Assembly (NCBI GenBank): GCA_026770585.1
Contig: MU646326.1
Span: 241,641 to 251,730, forward strand
DNA length: 10,090 bases
From: Baffinella frigidus
Taxonomy: Eukaryota > Cryptophyceae > Cryptomonadales > Baffinellaceae
Direction: 5' to 3'
In this document: positions 1 through 6,666 of the stretch, in pieces
Layout: every line of letters begins with the position of its first letter
How positions within the stretch are numbered: position 1 is the stretch's first letter
Position numbers and translations under genes: made by a program
Notes under the pieces: generated by a model
Databases searched by the model: none
Seen by the model: only the letters and a program-made list of their open reading frames with translations
Told to the model about the DNA's origin: nothing

Positions 1-8
1 GTTGTTGA

Positions 9-45
<37 letters not shown>

Positions 46-52
46 GATGTCG

Positions 53-92
<40 letters not shown>

Positions 93-152
93 AGTTGTAG
101 TTGTAGTTGTAGTAGTTGTTGTTGTTCTTGTTGTTCTTGTTGTTGGGGAAGG
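1..152. repeat. GTT/AAC trinucleotide microsatellite
   Basis: The block is nearly pure GTT units with a few interruptions (GAT near 7 and 49, GTA units at 91-114, CTT at 127 and 136). It starts at the window edge, so its true left end is unknown. It keeps triplet phase throughout, interruptions included, which is what a repeat inside a reading frame would do. See the possible minus-strand exon that overlaps it. Confidence 0.95.
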
Positions 153-222
153 TGTTGGGGAAGGTGCTGAGTGGGATGTTGGTGTTGATGCTCGTGGAGC
201 GGCTGATAGCTCCCGCGTCCCC
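1..222 (-). CDS. Possible partial exon of an Asn-rich protein (minus strand, runs off the left edge)
   Basis: No homologue is recognised. Read on the minus strand from 222 to 1, one frame is open throughout. It begins with residues such as ISRSTSINTNIPLSTFPNT, then Asn/Lys/Tyr-rich sequence, then a long poly-Asn run from the microsatellite. Its non-repeat codons mostly end in C or G (ATC, AGC, AAC, ACC, TTC, CCC), matching the codon bias of the carrier gene in this window. Just upstream on the minus strand (223-240) is a pyrimidine tract ending CTTACCTCAG, a good 3' splice acceptor. Against it: the plus strand in the same phase is also open (Val-rich), and the plus strand has a donor-like GTAAGA at 228. 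The plus-strand reading uses T-ending codons, so the minus strand is preferred. This could be an internal exon of a low-complexity protein or just a phase-preserving repeat. Confidence 0.3.
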
Positions 223-338
223 CTGAGGTAAGAAAAAGGTGCGGTGGGTTCAGTTACAGGTTGATGCGGGAGCTGTTGGACCTGTAGGTCATGTATAAAA
301 GTCGATTGGGGTTCGAGCTCCCACCATGGGCTAGCTCC

Positions 339-358
339 CGCGTCACCCTGATGACGCG
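339..358. repeat. Short perfect hairpin
   Basis: CGCGTCA is followed six bases later by its exact complement TGACGCG. Variants of the adjacent phrase AGCTCCCGCGTC occur at 208-219 and 332-343, with an inverted form near 263-272, so 200-360 holds a small group of direct and inverted copies. No gene is seen between 223 and 383. Confidence 0.6.
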
Positions 359-382
359 CCAGCTGCACTCCCCATGGACTCA

Positions 383-588
383 CCCTCCACACAGTGGGCT
401 ACGAAGGGATAGCCCCCCTCCACACAGCGGGCTACGAAGGGATTTTCGGCCCGAATCAGGCCAGCTTTCGGTTACCTTATCCGTAGGAACCCCCCTATGT
501 CCCTACGGGTTGCCTACCGTAGGGTCCTAGGTCTCATCGCTTAGGAGTTATTCAAAATCCCTTCAAAGTCCGCTGTGTGGGTGGTCCG
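383..588. repeat. Foldback element, CACACAG-arm family, with duplicated left arm
   Basis: The left arm is present twice as a direct repeat of about 35 bp (383-410 and 417-443; shared words CACACAG, GGGCTACGAAGGGAT). The right arm at about 555-585 is the inverted form (AAATCCCTTC...CCGCTGTGTGGG). Between them is a core with CCTACCGTAGG and CCTAGG words, of the same kind as in the foldbacks elsewhere in the window. A related element with the same arm words lies at 1251-1393. It looks like a miniature non-autonomous foldback; no transposase is visible. Confidence 0.7.
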
Positions 589-621
589 GCAGTGTTCGAC
601 CGGCAAAACCGCCCTGAACCT

Positions 622-761
622 CCACTAGCCCTTGCAGGTGGCTCAAACAGTGCTCTGGAACATGTTCGATTTACCTTGCATCGGGGTCGGATCCGACCCC
701 GATGCAAGGTAAATGCGAAGACCTTCCAGGGCACTGTTTGAGCCACTTGGGAGGGCTGGTG
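622..761. repeat. Loopless long foldback with 46-bp perfect palindromic centre
   Basis: The sequence is symmetric about position 691.5. Positions 669-714 form a perfect 46-bp palindrome centred on GGATCC (half-site ATTTACCTTGCATCGGGGTC). The symmetry continues outward with few mismatches through TGGCTCAAACAGTG (left) and CACTGTTTGAGCCA (right) to about 622 and 761. A single strand would fold into a stem of about 70 bp with almost no loop. No coding content is recognised. Confidence 0.9.
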
Positions 762-808
762 GCTTGCTCAGAGTCTCTGAAGGCATGTCCCTGGGTCGAA
801 TCTAATTT

Positions 809-937
809 CGGACCAAGACAAAATCTGTCCCGCTATCTTAGGCTCCCCACACGGAAGGTACGGGTGTATATGCTATTTTAGGCATCAAATGATGCTATCT
901 TACGCCTTTTCATCAGGACAGATTCTGGTATGGTCGG
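809..937. repeat. Foldback element with 22-bp imperfect arms
   Basis: The left arm 809-830 (ends AATCTGTCC) and right arm 916-937 (starts GGACAGATT) pair over about 17 of 22 positions. Inside are three short direct repeats of the type GCTAT(C/T)TTA(G/C)GC. The right flank (945-980, with GTCATCGGAGAGG and CGTGGTTCATC) recurs at 2272-2307, so the element and its surroundings belong to a dispersed repeat. Confidence 0.6.
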
Positions 938-990
938 AGATGAACTCGGAGAGTCATCGGAGAGGTTTCGTGGTTCATCACTTGAAGCCG

Positions 991-1235
991 GCCACGCCAG
1001 AGTCTTCGAAGGGGTCGCCAAAAGTCAATTCCCCTTCAAGGCAGTGGTTTTCAAACGTCAACAACCGTGTCCTGACACGGTTTAAAAAAATCAACCCCCT
1101 CCTGCACTCTGGCGTGGCTCGACCGAGGGATCCTAGGACCAAAAAGTCTCGGCCTACGGTAGGAGATCCTAGGCAATGTCGTAGGCCTAACTACCCCATT
1201 TTCAGGCCGTTACCCTATTCAAGTACGCATCGCTT
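991..1235. repeat. Compound foldback region
   Basis: GCCACGCCAGAGT (991-1003) is exactly complementary to ACTCTGGCGTGGC (1106-1118). Inside, AACCGTGTC-CT-GACACGGTT (1063-1082) is a perfect hairpin. From 1128 the sequence has the common core words (CCTAGGACC, GGCCTACGGTAGG, CCTAGG). It ends with a right arm (CTACCCC...TTTTCAGG, about 1190-1230) like the right arm of the 2088-2254 element. The matching left arm is not seen, so this may be a truncated member joined to another foldback. Confidence 0.55.
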
Positions 1236-1250
1236 TCTGGAAGCGCTTCA

Positions 1251-1393
1251 ACCCACACGGTGGACTACGAACCTTTCATCAAAAGTCAATCTACCTGAAG
1301 ACAATTAACTTGAAGGATTTTTCTCAAGCAAATTGGTCACGTAACATCCGGAATTCCGGCCCCAACGAAACCCTCGAAGCCCACTGTGTGGGT
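1251..1393. repeat. Foldback element, CACACAG-arm family, second copy
   Basis: The left arm (ACCCACACGGTGGACTACGA, from 1251) and right arm (TCGAAGCCCACTGTGTGGGT, to about 1393) are inverted copies with a few mismatches. Both resemble the arms of the 383-588 element. The interior is AT-richer and lacks the CCTAGG core. No gene is recognised in the stretch to 1630. Confidence 0.6.
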
Positions 1394-1629
1394 CCGACCC
1401 AGGTATCCATCCACCTTTTCGCTCCCCTCTTTTTATCAGCAAGACGGCCATCAGCAACATGGCCCTCGCTACTCGCAAAGCGATAGATTTGGGGGATCCG
1501 CAGCGATGTGGGCACTACCACGCAAGAGTGTAGGGCTGACCTGGGAAAACACGCCAGTTCACACGGAATTTGTAACAACTTTCCGAAATTTCGATTTTTC
1601 TGTGGGAAGAATGTCCACTCATGAGCTTA

Positions 1630-1655
1630 AGAAATAGTCGAATTCGACTATTTCT
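1630..1655. repeat. 26-bp perfect palindrome centred on GAATTC
   Basis: The half-site AGAAATAGTCGAA is followed directly by its complement, with no loop. It is of the same kind as the loopless palindromes at 669-714, 8996-9011 and 9204-9223. The surrounding 1395-1717 shows no other clear structure or gene. Confidence 0.9.
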
Positions 1656-1717
1656 CCTGTGGGCCACTCTGCCCTACACTCTTGCATGGTACGCAGCGCT
1701 TTACTCGTAAAACTGCC

Positions 1718-1850
1718 CGAAATTTGGGTAGTTTCGCCTACGGGATTGCCTAGGACCTCCTACCGTAGGCCAAAATCCTAGGACCTTTTGGTCCTAGGAA
1801 CCCTACGGCCTACGGAAGGCAACTCTGCAGGTTAAACTACCCAACTCTCG
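1718..1850. repeat. Foldback element, GGGTAGTTT-arm family
   Basis: The arms TTGGGTAGTTT (1724-1734) and AAACTACCCAA (about 1834-1844) are exact complements, and the symmetry extends outward weakly to 1718 and 1850. Inner arms carry GCCTACGG and TGCCT words in both orientations. The centre (CCTAGGACCTTTTGGTCCTAGG, about 1775-1798) is itself a near-palindrome. The span 1724-1844 is 121 bp, close to the downstream TACAGGGG elements. Confidence 0.75.
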
Positions 1851-1925
1851 GGTAGTTTCTCTATGAGATTGCTGAACGCGCTGCAATGTCAGTACAATGA
1901 TGTCTTACCCAGGTATCCACCTTAC

Positions 1926-1966
1926 GGGTCCATGTGCTGGGATCCATGTGCTGGGATCCATGTGCC
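1926..1966. repeat. Three-unit 14-bp tandem repeat
   Basis: GGGTCCATGTGCT, GGGATCCATGTGCT and GGGATCCATGTGCC lie head to tail, differing by a point change or a single base. The upstream phrase CCCAGGTATCCA (1909-1920) also occurs at 1398. The rest of 1852-2087 holds nothing recognised. Confidence 0.9.
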
Positions 1967-2087
1967 TCGATAGCGGCTAGTAAAACTCATTCTATGTAAT
2001 GAATTTCATTGCCACAAAGTTATAAATCAAAACCGTTTTCCTATGAAATTGTCCTGAACCTTGCCAAGAGTCTCTGAAGTCATTTTA

Positions 2088-2254
2088 ATAGGCTGACGTC
2101 CTGAAAACGGGGTAGTTAGGCCTACTATATTGCCTACGGTAGGCCGTAGGGCCCCTAGGACCTAATGTTTCATAGGACCCCCCATGGACCCCTACTGGCC
2201 TACCGAAGGCAATACCGTAGGCTTAACTACCCGGTTTTCAGGACGTTAGCCTAT
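2088..2254. repeat. Foldback element with long (about 58-bp) arms
   Basis: The left arm starts ATAGGCTGACGTCCTGAAAA; the right arm ends with its near-exact complement TTTTCAGGACGTTAGCCTAT. Pairing continues inward through GGGTAGTTA, GCCTAC, ATTGCCT and CGGTAGGCC with about one mismatch every ten bases. The small centre carries CCCCTAGGACC words. Its inner arms resemble 1718-1850 and its right arm resembles the one ending near 1235. ATAGGCTGACG also occurs alone near 8799. This is the cleanest foldback of the left half. Confidence 0.85.
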
Positions 2255-2271
2255 GAATGTCTCTGGGCCGA

Positions 2272-2355
2272 ATCGGAGAGTCGTCGGAGAGGTTGCGTGG
2301 TTCATCCCGAAACCTTTCGTGGTTAATCACGAAACCGGTTCATCACGAAACCGTG
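2272..2355. repeat. CACGAAACC repeat cluster with hairpin
   Basis: The start (2272-2307) repeats 945-980. It is followed by TTTCGTG-GTTAAT-CACGAAA, a perfect 7-bp hairpin, and two further CACGAAACCG units. From 2357 to 2600 no gene or repeat is recognised; that part is GC-rich with G and C homopolymers (about 2397-2412 and 2465-2477). Confidence 0.6.
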
Positions 2356-2609
2356 CATGTCCGACCCATTTATCAAACTGACGGATCCATGTGGGGGCGG
2401 GGCGGGGGGGGCTGAGCGGTGGTGGCAAGCGGCCTTCAAGGCCGCGCGCGCAGCCCTCACCTGTCCCCCCCCCCCTCAAAGCTGGAACTCCGGGCTCAAG
2501 TCTGGTTCGCGTTTGTATCTAGGGAGCAAGTTAGTGTTCAACGCCGTTTACGGCGAATCCTCTCTTGTAAATTCAGGAATCAGAAATCAGTCGTCATCAG
2601 AGTGTGCAC

Positions 2610-3000
2610 ATGAACACGGGATGGGCCCGCACCGACCACGCCAGCAGCTCCAACTCGCTTAGCATTACGCCGGCACCGCCCGCTCCCGCGCCCTCGTCGC
2701 TGCAAAGGGATAGCAAGCTGAAATCAAACCTGGCCAATCTCATTCCTTCGGTATGCATCCCGAACCGTGTGCCTGGCAAGCTCTGCCGCGCTGCCAACGA
2801 GCGCCTCTATCCGACAGCGCCTATAGGAACGCGACAGCGGGAGCGCGTGTGTGTGCGAGGGTGCGAACGGGGAGGAAGGGGGGAGAGCCAACCTAATCAC
2901 CATCGCAAAAATTGGTCGCAGAGGAGGTGTGGCGCGTCGCCTGCTTAACGAGACCAAGTTCGTCGACAACTTCAAGCCGGCTACAGAGACCGCTGGATGA
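2610..3000 (+). other. Coding-like stretch of uncertain status upstream of the carrier
   Basis: No homologue is recognised. From ATG 2610, 47 codons are open with C/G-rich codon choice and end at a donor-like TCG|GTATGC (2751). The peptide is Ser/Pro/Ala-rich (SSSNSLSITPAPPAPAPSS). Around 2890-3000 a second open segment includes the text NETKFVDNFKPATETAG and ends at TGA 2998-3000. An acceptor-like GGTCGCAG with an upstream CTAATC branch-like word lies at about 2895-2926. Joining 2750 to that acceptor gives a different, quickly terminated frame, so no consistent two-exon gene could be built. It may be a short upstream gene, a pseudogene remnant or GC-rich noncoding DNA. Confidence 0.2.
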
Positions 3001-3107
3001 GTCTGCTGCTCGTGGGGATGCAGGCCAATCCGCGAGGCTGAGCAAGGAGCCACAAATCCGACGCAACCCCAAAACGCAAATCCTCTGGTGACAACCTTCA
3101 GGTTGTG

Positions 3108-3356
3108 AGGAAATGAGAAAATATTTATTATTACGATCCGGAGTTGATAATGAATATCTGACTAAAATACTAATAGAGGTCACGGGAACTGGTCAGTGTT
3201 TTAAGATTAAAGAAGTACGAAGGGAAGAGTGAAAGAGTATCATATCCGGCAGTTCAGCGGGCAAAATGTTGCTTTAAAACTCTTGAAAGGTCACGTGACC
3301 CATGTCCCTCAAAATCCGTGAGGAGGTTTTCTCTCCGTTTTCTCATCAGCAAGATC
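3108..3356 (+). promoter_or_regulatory. Presumed carrier promoter and 5' leader
   Basis: This is the most AT-rich part of the left half (for example AAAATATTTATTATTA at 3117-3132), directly upstream of the carrier ATG. No canonical TATA box at a fixed distance from a start can be named, so the assignment rests on position and composition only. The start of transcription is unknown. Confidence 0.4.
3289..3300. promoter_or_regulatory. 12-bp palindrome with CACGTG core (E-box/G-box-like)
   Basis: GGTCACGTGACC is a perfect palindrome 57 bases before the carrier ATG. CACGTG cores are bound in other eukaryotes by bHLH and bZIP factors. That this one controls the carrier is inferred from its position. 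Confidence 0.45.
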
Positions 3357-6300
3357 ATGGCTCTGATGCAGCGCATCACCGTCCCCGCGGCCGCGGAGAA
3401 GGAGAGCCCCATTGTCGCCATGGCGAAGGATTGGCTTGCCGGTGGCACTGCCGCTGGTATCTCCAAGACCATCGTCGCGCCGATCGGTCACGCCCTACCC
3501 TCGCAATCCTCCCGTCTGATCGAAGGAGCACTGAGACCTGGACCCCTGCGTAGGCCCGCGGGCACGCTCCGCGCAGAGGCGGACGCGCCACGGGCATCTC
3601 TCTGTGGCAATAGTGCGCGTCTGCGGCCTCAGTTGCCCGTGCTCGGTGGTCGCGCCGCCGCGTTTCGTGCCTTGCCCCCACTCGAATGCCTTGCACGTGG
3701 CAAGATATGCGGGCGCGGGGCATGGGGAGGGGAATGGACGGACGCACAGCGGCAGACACCCCGTTTCGTGCTTGTTCTGCAGGGCCTGCTCGGTCCTGCG
3801 GCGTGTGCGGGCTAGCGGCGCCGATCAGGACCGCTGTTTTCTGGATATCGGCCGTTACCCAAGGGACGCATTGGGGGGGCACGCCTGCAGCCTCCTGACG
3901 GGCTTGTGTGGTGAGCAGAGCGCGTCAAGCTGATCATCCAGACCCAGGATGCCAACCCCAAGATCGCCTCCGGCGAGGTGGCGCGGTACAAGGGCATCTC
4001 GGACACCTTCAGCCGCGTGGTGAAGGAGCAGGGCGTGAACGCGCTGTGGCGCGGTAACCTCGCCAACGTCATCCGCTACTTCCCGACCCAGGCGTTCAAC
4101 TTCGCGTTCAAGGACTTCTTCAAGAGCATCTTCCCCAAGTACAACCAGAAGAAGGAGTTCTGGTCGTGGTTCGGCGTGAACATGGCGTCGGGCGGCCTCG
4201 CCGGCGCCTCCTCCCTCCTCATCGTGTACCCCCTCGACTTCGCGCGCACCCGCCTCGGCGCTGACGTCGGCAAGGGCACGGACCGCGAGTTCAACGGCCT
4301 CGTCGACTGCCTCTCCAAGACTGTCAAGAACGGCGGCGCCATGTCCCTCTACCAGGGCTTCGGTATCTCGGTCGCGGGCATCATCGTGTACCGCGGTACC
4401 CTTCCCCCCCCTCCCCCCTCCCTCCTCCTCCCCCATGTCCCCCCTCCATATCCCCCCACCCACCCCGCGCGCGCGCGACGCCCCGCGACGCCCCCCCCCC
4501 TCAGCGATACGGGGTCGCAACACGGGTCACACCTCGACATGTCTGGATATGCGCTGGAGGTCGCAACACGGGTCACACCTCGACATGTCTGGATATGCGC
4601 TGGGTATGTGTCTGGGAGCCGCGCGCATGCGGGGGTTCTGGCGTGTGTGGCGCGAGGATCCTCTAGGTCCTTCCTAACGGATCTCACGAAAAGCTGTCGA
4701 AAGCCCCGCAACGAAAGTGGACGTATCCGGGAGTGGTGGGGCGCGAGGACTGATGTGGCGTGTGTTGCGCAGGTGCGTACTTCGGTTTCTACGACTCTGC
4801 TATCGGGGTCCTGAAGCCGTCCAACATCATCTACAAGTTCTGCATTGCCCAGGTGCGCCCCGCCCCTTTCACATATCTCCCGCCAAATAGCTCCCGACAT
4901 CCAACACAGGCTCCCAACAAATATCCCGACATATCCAACACCCGCTCCCCACACATATCCTGACATATCGATCACGTCGAACCTCTAGACATATCCCAAC
5001 ATATCCAACACGCATCCAATGTCCAGACATCTCCAACACATGTCCAGATAGTCCAACACATCGCCAGAACACACACCACATCTCCAAGACATATCCAACC
5101 AATCCTCACTCATCTCCAACACCTGCAACACATTTCCGAACACACCCAGCCATATCCACCATCAAATATCTAAACATAATCAGCGTCAAATATACACCCC
5201 CCCCCCCCTCGACCAAGCTACCTCGACCAAGCTACCACAGCGGTAGCTTGTTAGAGGGGTGTATGTCTGGGTATTTGACACTATCCAGGCAGCCAAACAC
5301 AAGCCCGATGAGTCCCGGTACCTGACCCCCTGCCTCTTCCGAGGGGTGTGTATGGATATCACCAAATATCCTTACACCCCCCTCGACTACGCAAAGCACA
5401 ACGCATCCACACAACCCGGCGTGTGGACCACTTCCGAGGCCTGATCTGATTCTCGCTCCACACACAAGGTGCAGGGTGGGCCAGGGTGGGCCGGGGTGGG
5501 GTGGGGATGTACAGTGTCGAAGGGTATCTGACCACCACCATCCCCTACAGGTTGTTGTCGCCGCGTCCGGCATCGCTTCGTACCCTTTCGACACTGTAAA
5601 TCCCCACCCCTTCCCCGGCTCACGGCCACGAACATCGCTCAACGCCTTTTTTGTGAAGGAAGCAGCACGCACCACACCGTCAGGACTCCACCTTTCGCTC
5701 CGGCCCTAGGTGGCTCGGCTCCTAGGAGTCACCGTGGGGGGGACTCAAAAGGCGACCAGAACAGCCTCCTCGTATCTACCGGCGGGGAGCGGCCGTAGTC
5801 TGCTTGCAGCTCCCAACGCCATTATCCGCACACGTTCCTCACAGATCTGGTATCGAGCGCCTTCTTCGTGCTGCGCGCTTTCGCACCCAACACACGTGAT
5901 AGTTTCGCACGCACTTTCCTCACATATCTGGTTTCGCGCGAGGAGCCCCGCGTCGGTTTCGCGCGCGTGACTTTCTCACCGCACCGCTTTCACGAGCGTG
6001 ACCTCTAGCCGCCCCGACTCCCACGAGCTCGTTTGTTGAGTCGCCCCGTTGCGTCGACCTCTCCCCCCCGCGTCGACCTCTCCCCCCCGAGACACCGCGC
6101 CCCTCCCCCTGACCGCTGCCCCTCAATCACAGGTGCGCCGGCGTCTGATGATGCAGTCGGGGGCCAAGGAACGCCTCTACAACGGCACCATGGATTGCTT
6201 CGTCAAGATCGCCCAGAAGGAGGTCCAGACCCCTCCTTCCCCACCGCCAGCCTCCCTGCCAGCCTGCCAACGTTCCTTCCTGTCTAGATCGCCCAGAAAG

Positions 6301-6369
6301 GGGCCCAGCGCCCTCCCAACCTACCTTCCTTCCCTGCCTGGCATGAAGGTTGGTAGGAAGCCAGGTTGG

Positions 6370-6409
<40 letters not shown>

Positions 6410-6666
6410 CCGGCTGGCTGGCTGGCTGGCTGGCTGGGGCCCTAAGGTGGTCCTAGGGAATGGGCGCTTTCTTATAAGCGAGGTACCCCTGTATGCGCTC
6501 TACGTTACCCCTGTTTTAACACGTACGCGCTTCACAGGGCATGTCCGCCTTCTTCAAGGGCGCGGCCGCCAACGTGCTGCGCGGCGCGGGTGGCGCCATG
6601 GTGCTCGTCGGCTACGACAAGATCAAGGAGATCCTCAACCCGGACGGCGCCAAGTCGTCGGAGTAA
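3357..6666 (+). CDS. Mitochondrial ADP/ATP carrier (adenine nucleotide translocase), six exons
   Basis: It exchanges cytosolic ADP for matrix ATP across the inner mitochondrial membrane. Exons: 3357-3486, 3919-4395, 4773-4852, 5551-5595, 6133-6222 and 6538-6666 (TAA). Together they give 316 residues, against about 300 usual for the family. All introns are GT-AG; introns 1 and 2 are phase 1, the rest phase 0. Three carrier repeats are seen, with signatures PIERVK (42-47, split by intron 1), PLDFAR (148-153) and PFDTVR (241-246, split by intron 4). Residues matching known substrate contacts are present: K37, R96, G197, I198, Y201 and R289. The nucleotide-carrier signature RRRMMM appears as RRRLMM (246-251), one change. 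ATG 3357 is chosen because upstream in-frame sequence has no ATG and the product starts with a short tail, as expected; no cleaved presequence is needed. Splice sites are inferred from homology, not transcripts. Confidence 0.93.
3487..3918 (+). other. Intron 1 of the carrier gene (432 bp)
   Basis: The donor is GTCACG and the acceptor GTGAGCAG. It splits the codon of Glu44 within the first signature motif. It is GC-rich with no foldback element. A phrase CCGTTTCGTGC occurs near 3760 and, with a mismatch, near 3658. GCGCCGATC, the last bases of exon 1, recurs at about 3828-3836, a weak match that may be chance. The last AG before exon 2 could be shifted by two bases, but only AG at 3917-3918 keeps the Glu codon. 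Confidence 0.85.
4396..4772 (+). other. Intron 2 of the carrier gene (377 bp) with a 46-bp tandem duplication
   Basis: The donor is GTACCC and the acceptor TTGCGCAG. It opens with a C-rich tract containing poly-C runs (4405-4500). A 46-bp unit then lies in two head-to-tail, almost identical copies (about 4513-4558 and 4559-4604; words GTCGCAACACGGGTCAC and CGACATGTCTGGATATGCGC). The unit's ACATGTCTGGATATG is the reverse complement of words in the intron 3 array. Confidence 0.88.
4868..5160. repeat. Degenerate short-unit array (CATATCC / CCAACAC words)
   Basis: Words of the type CATATCC, GACATATCC, CCAACAC and CATCTCCAACAC recur every 10 to 25 bases with point changes and length drift, mostly free of G. 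It looks like an old tandem satellite inside intron 3. CATATCCTGACATAT at 4954-4968 is nearly complementary to the unit repeated in intron 2. Confidence 0.75.
5187..5277. repeat. Foldback inside intron 3 with 15-bp tandem duplication
   Basis: The left side (CAAATATACACCCC..., CAAGCTACC) and right side (GGTAGCTTG...GAGGGGTGTA...TATTTG) are complementary with small bulges. On the left, CTCGACCAAGCTACC is present twice in tandem (about 5208-5237). Related arms recur at 5340-5384 in the same intron, so this is probably a local inverted duplication or a young foldback insertion. Confidence 0.75.
5490..5619. repeat. Inverted repeat enclosing exon 4 and its 5' splice site
   Basis: The left arm 5490-5526 lies in intron 3 and includes GATGTACAGTGTCGAAGGGT. 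The right arm 5581-5619 covers the last 15 bases of exon 4 and the first 24 of intron 4, including TACCCTTTCGACACTGTAAA. The inner 29/30 bases pair with one mismatch and one bulge, and GCCGGGG/CCCCGGC extends the stem. The loop (5527-5580) contains the intron 3 acceptor and the first 30 bases of exon 4. In the transcript the intron 4 donor would be inside the stem. Confidence 0.88.
5596..6132 (+). other. Intron 4 of the carrier gene (537 bp)
   Basis: The donor is GTAAAT and the acceptor CAATCACAG. It contains a diverged direct repeat (about 5827-5861 and 5908-5942; shared words TTCCTCACA and ATCTGGT) and an exact 19-bp tandem duplication with GCGTCGACCTC plus a C-tract (6051-6069, 6070-6088). 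The first 24 bases belong to the inverted repeat that encloses exon 4. No gene is seen inside. Confidence 0.87.
6223..6537 (+). other. Intron 5 of the carrier gene (315 bp) with junction copy, GGCT repeat and element remnant
   Basis: The donor is GTCCAG and the acceptor CTTCACAG. Three things fill it. At about 6284-6320 is a direct copy of the exon 5 to intron 5 junction (AGATCGCCCAGAA shared with 6208-6220) in which the GT of the donor reads GC. At 6364-6437 is a GGCT/GGCC tetranucleotide array. At 6440-6493 is the right half of a TACAGGGG-type foldback (GTGGTCCTAGGG, TTTCTTATAAGCGAGG, TACCCCTGTA), whose left half is absent. The acceptor follows 44 bases later. Confidence 0.87.
6364..6437. 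repeat. GGCT/GGCC tetranucleotide array
   Basis: Repeating GGCT units with GGCC variants lie wholly inside intron 5. One frame reads as a repeating Trp-Leu-Ala-Gly peptide, which is an artefact of the repeat. The array directly abuts the right half of a foldback element. Confidence 0.93.

Larger units (their letters stand above)
4853..5550 (+). other. Intron 3 of the carrier gene (698 bp), repeat-filled
   Basis: The donor is GTGCGC and the acceptor CCCCTACAG. It is the longest intron. It holds a degenerate array of ACATATCC/CCAACAC words (4868-5160), a foldback at 5187-5277, further inverted GAGGGGTGTGTATGG / TCCTTACACCCC arms (5340-5384), G-rich GGGTGGGCC repeats (5474-5500), and an inverted copy of the exon 4 to intron 4 junction (5490-5526). 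No reading frame of note is seen. Confidence 0.88.

Noticed and set aside
285-330. tRNA-like T-arm (GGTTCGA word with a pairable 5-bp stem) after a TATAAAA word
   Set aside because: No matching acceptor stem, D-arm or anticodon stem of correct spacing could be built around it. A partial resemblance to a Tyr tRNA anticodon loop fails in the stem.
889-1308. 139-residue open frame on the + strand
   Set aside because: It runs across foldback arms and palindromes, shows no codon bias like the carrier exons and no recognisable domain.
2357-2662. 101-residue open frame on the + strand
   Set aside because: It depends on G and C homopolymer runs, has no recognisable domain and overlaps the end of a repeat cluster.
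3318-3349. Possible 32-nt intron in the leader (GTGAGG to TCATCAG) that would use ATG 3302
   Set aside because: It is far shorter than the other introns (315-698 bp) and unnecessary, since ATG 3357 gives a normal carrier N-terminus.
3855-4975. Long minus-strand open frames opposite carrier exon 2 and intron 2
   Set aside because: They are the usual antisense shadow of a GC-rich coding exon. Composition is Gly/Arg/Glu/Ala-rich and no family is recognised.
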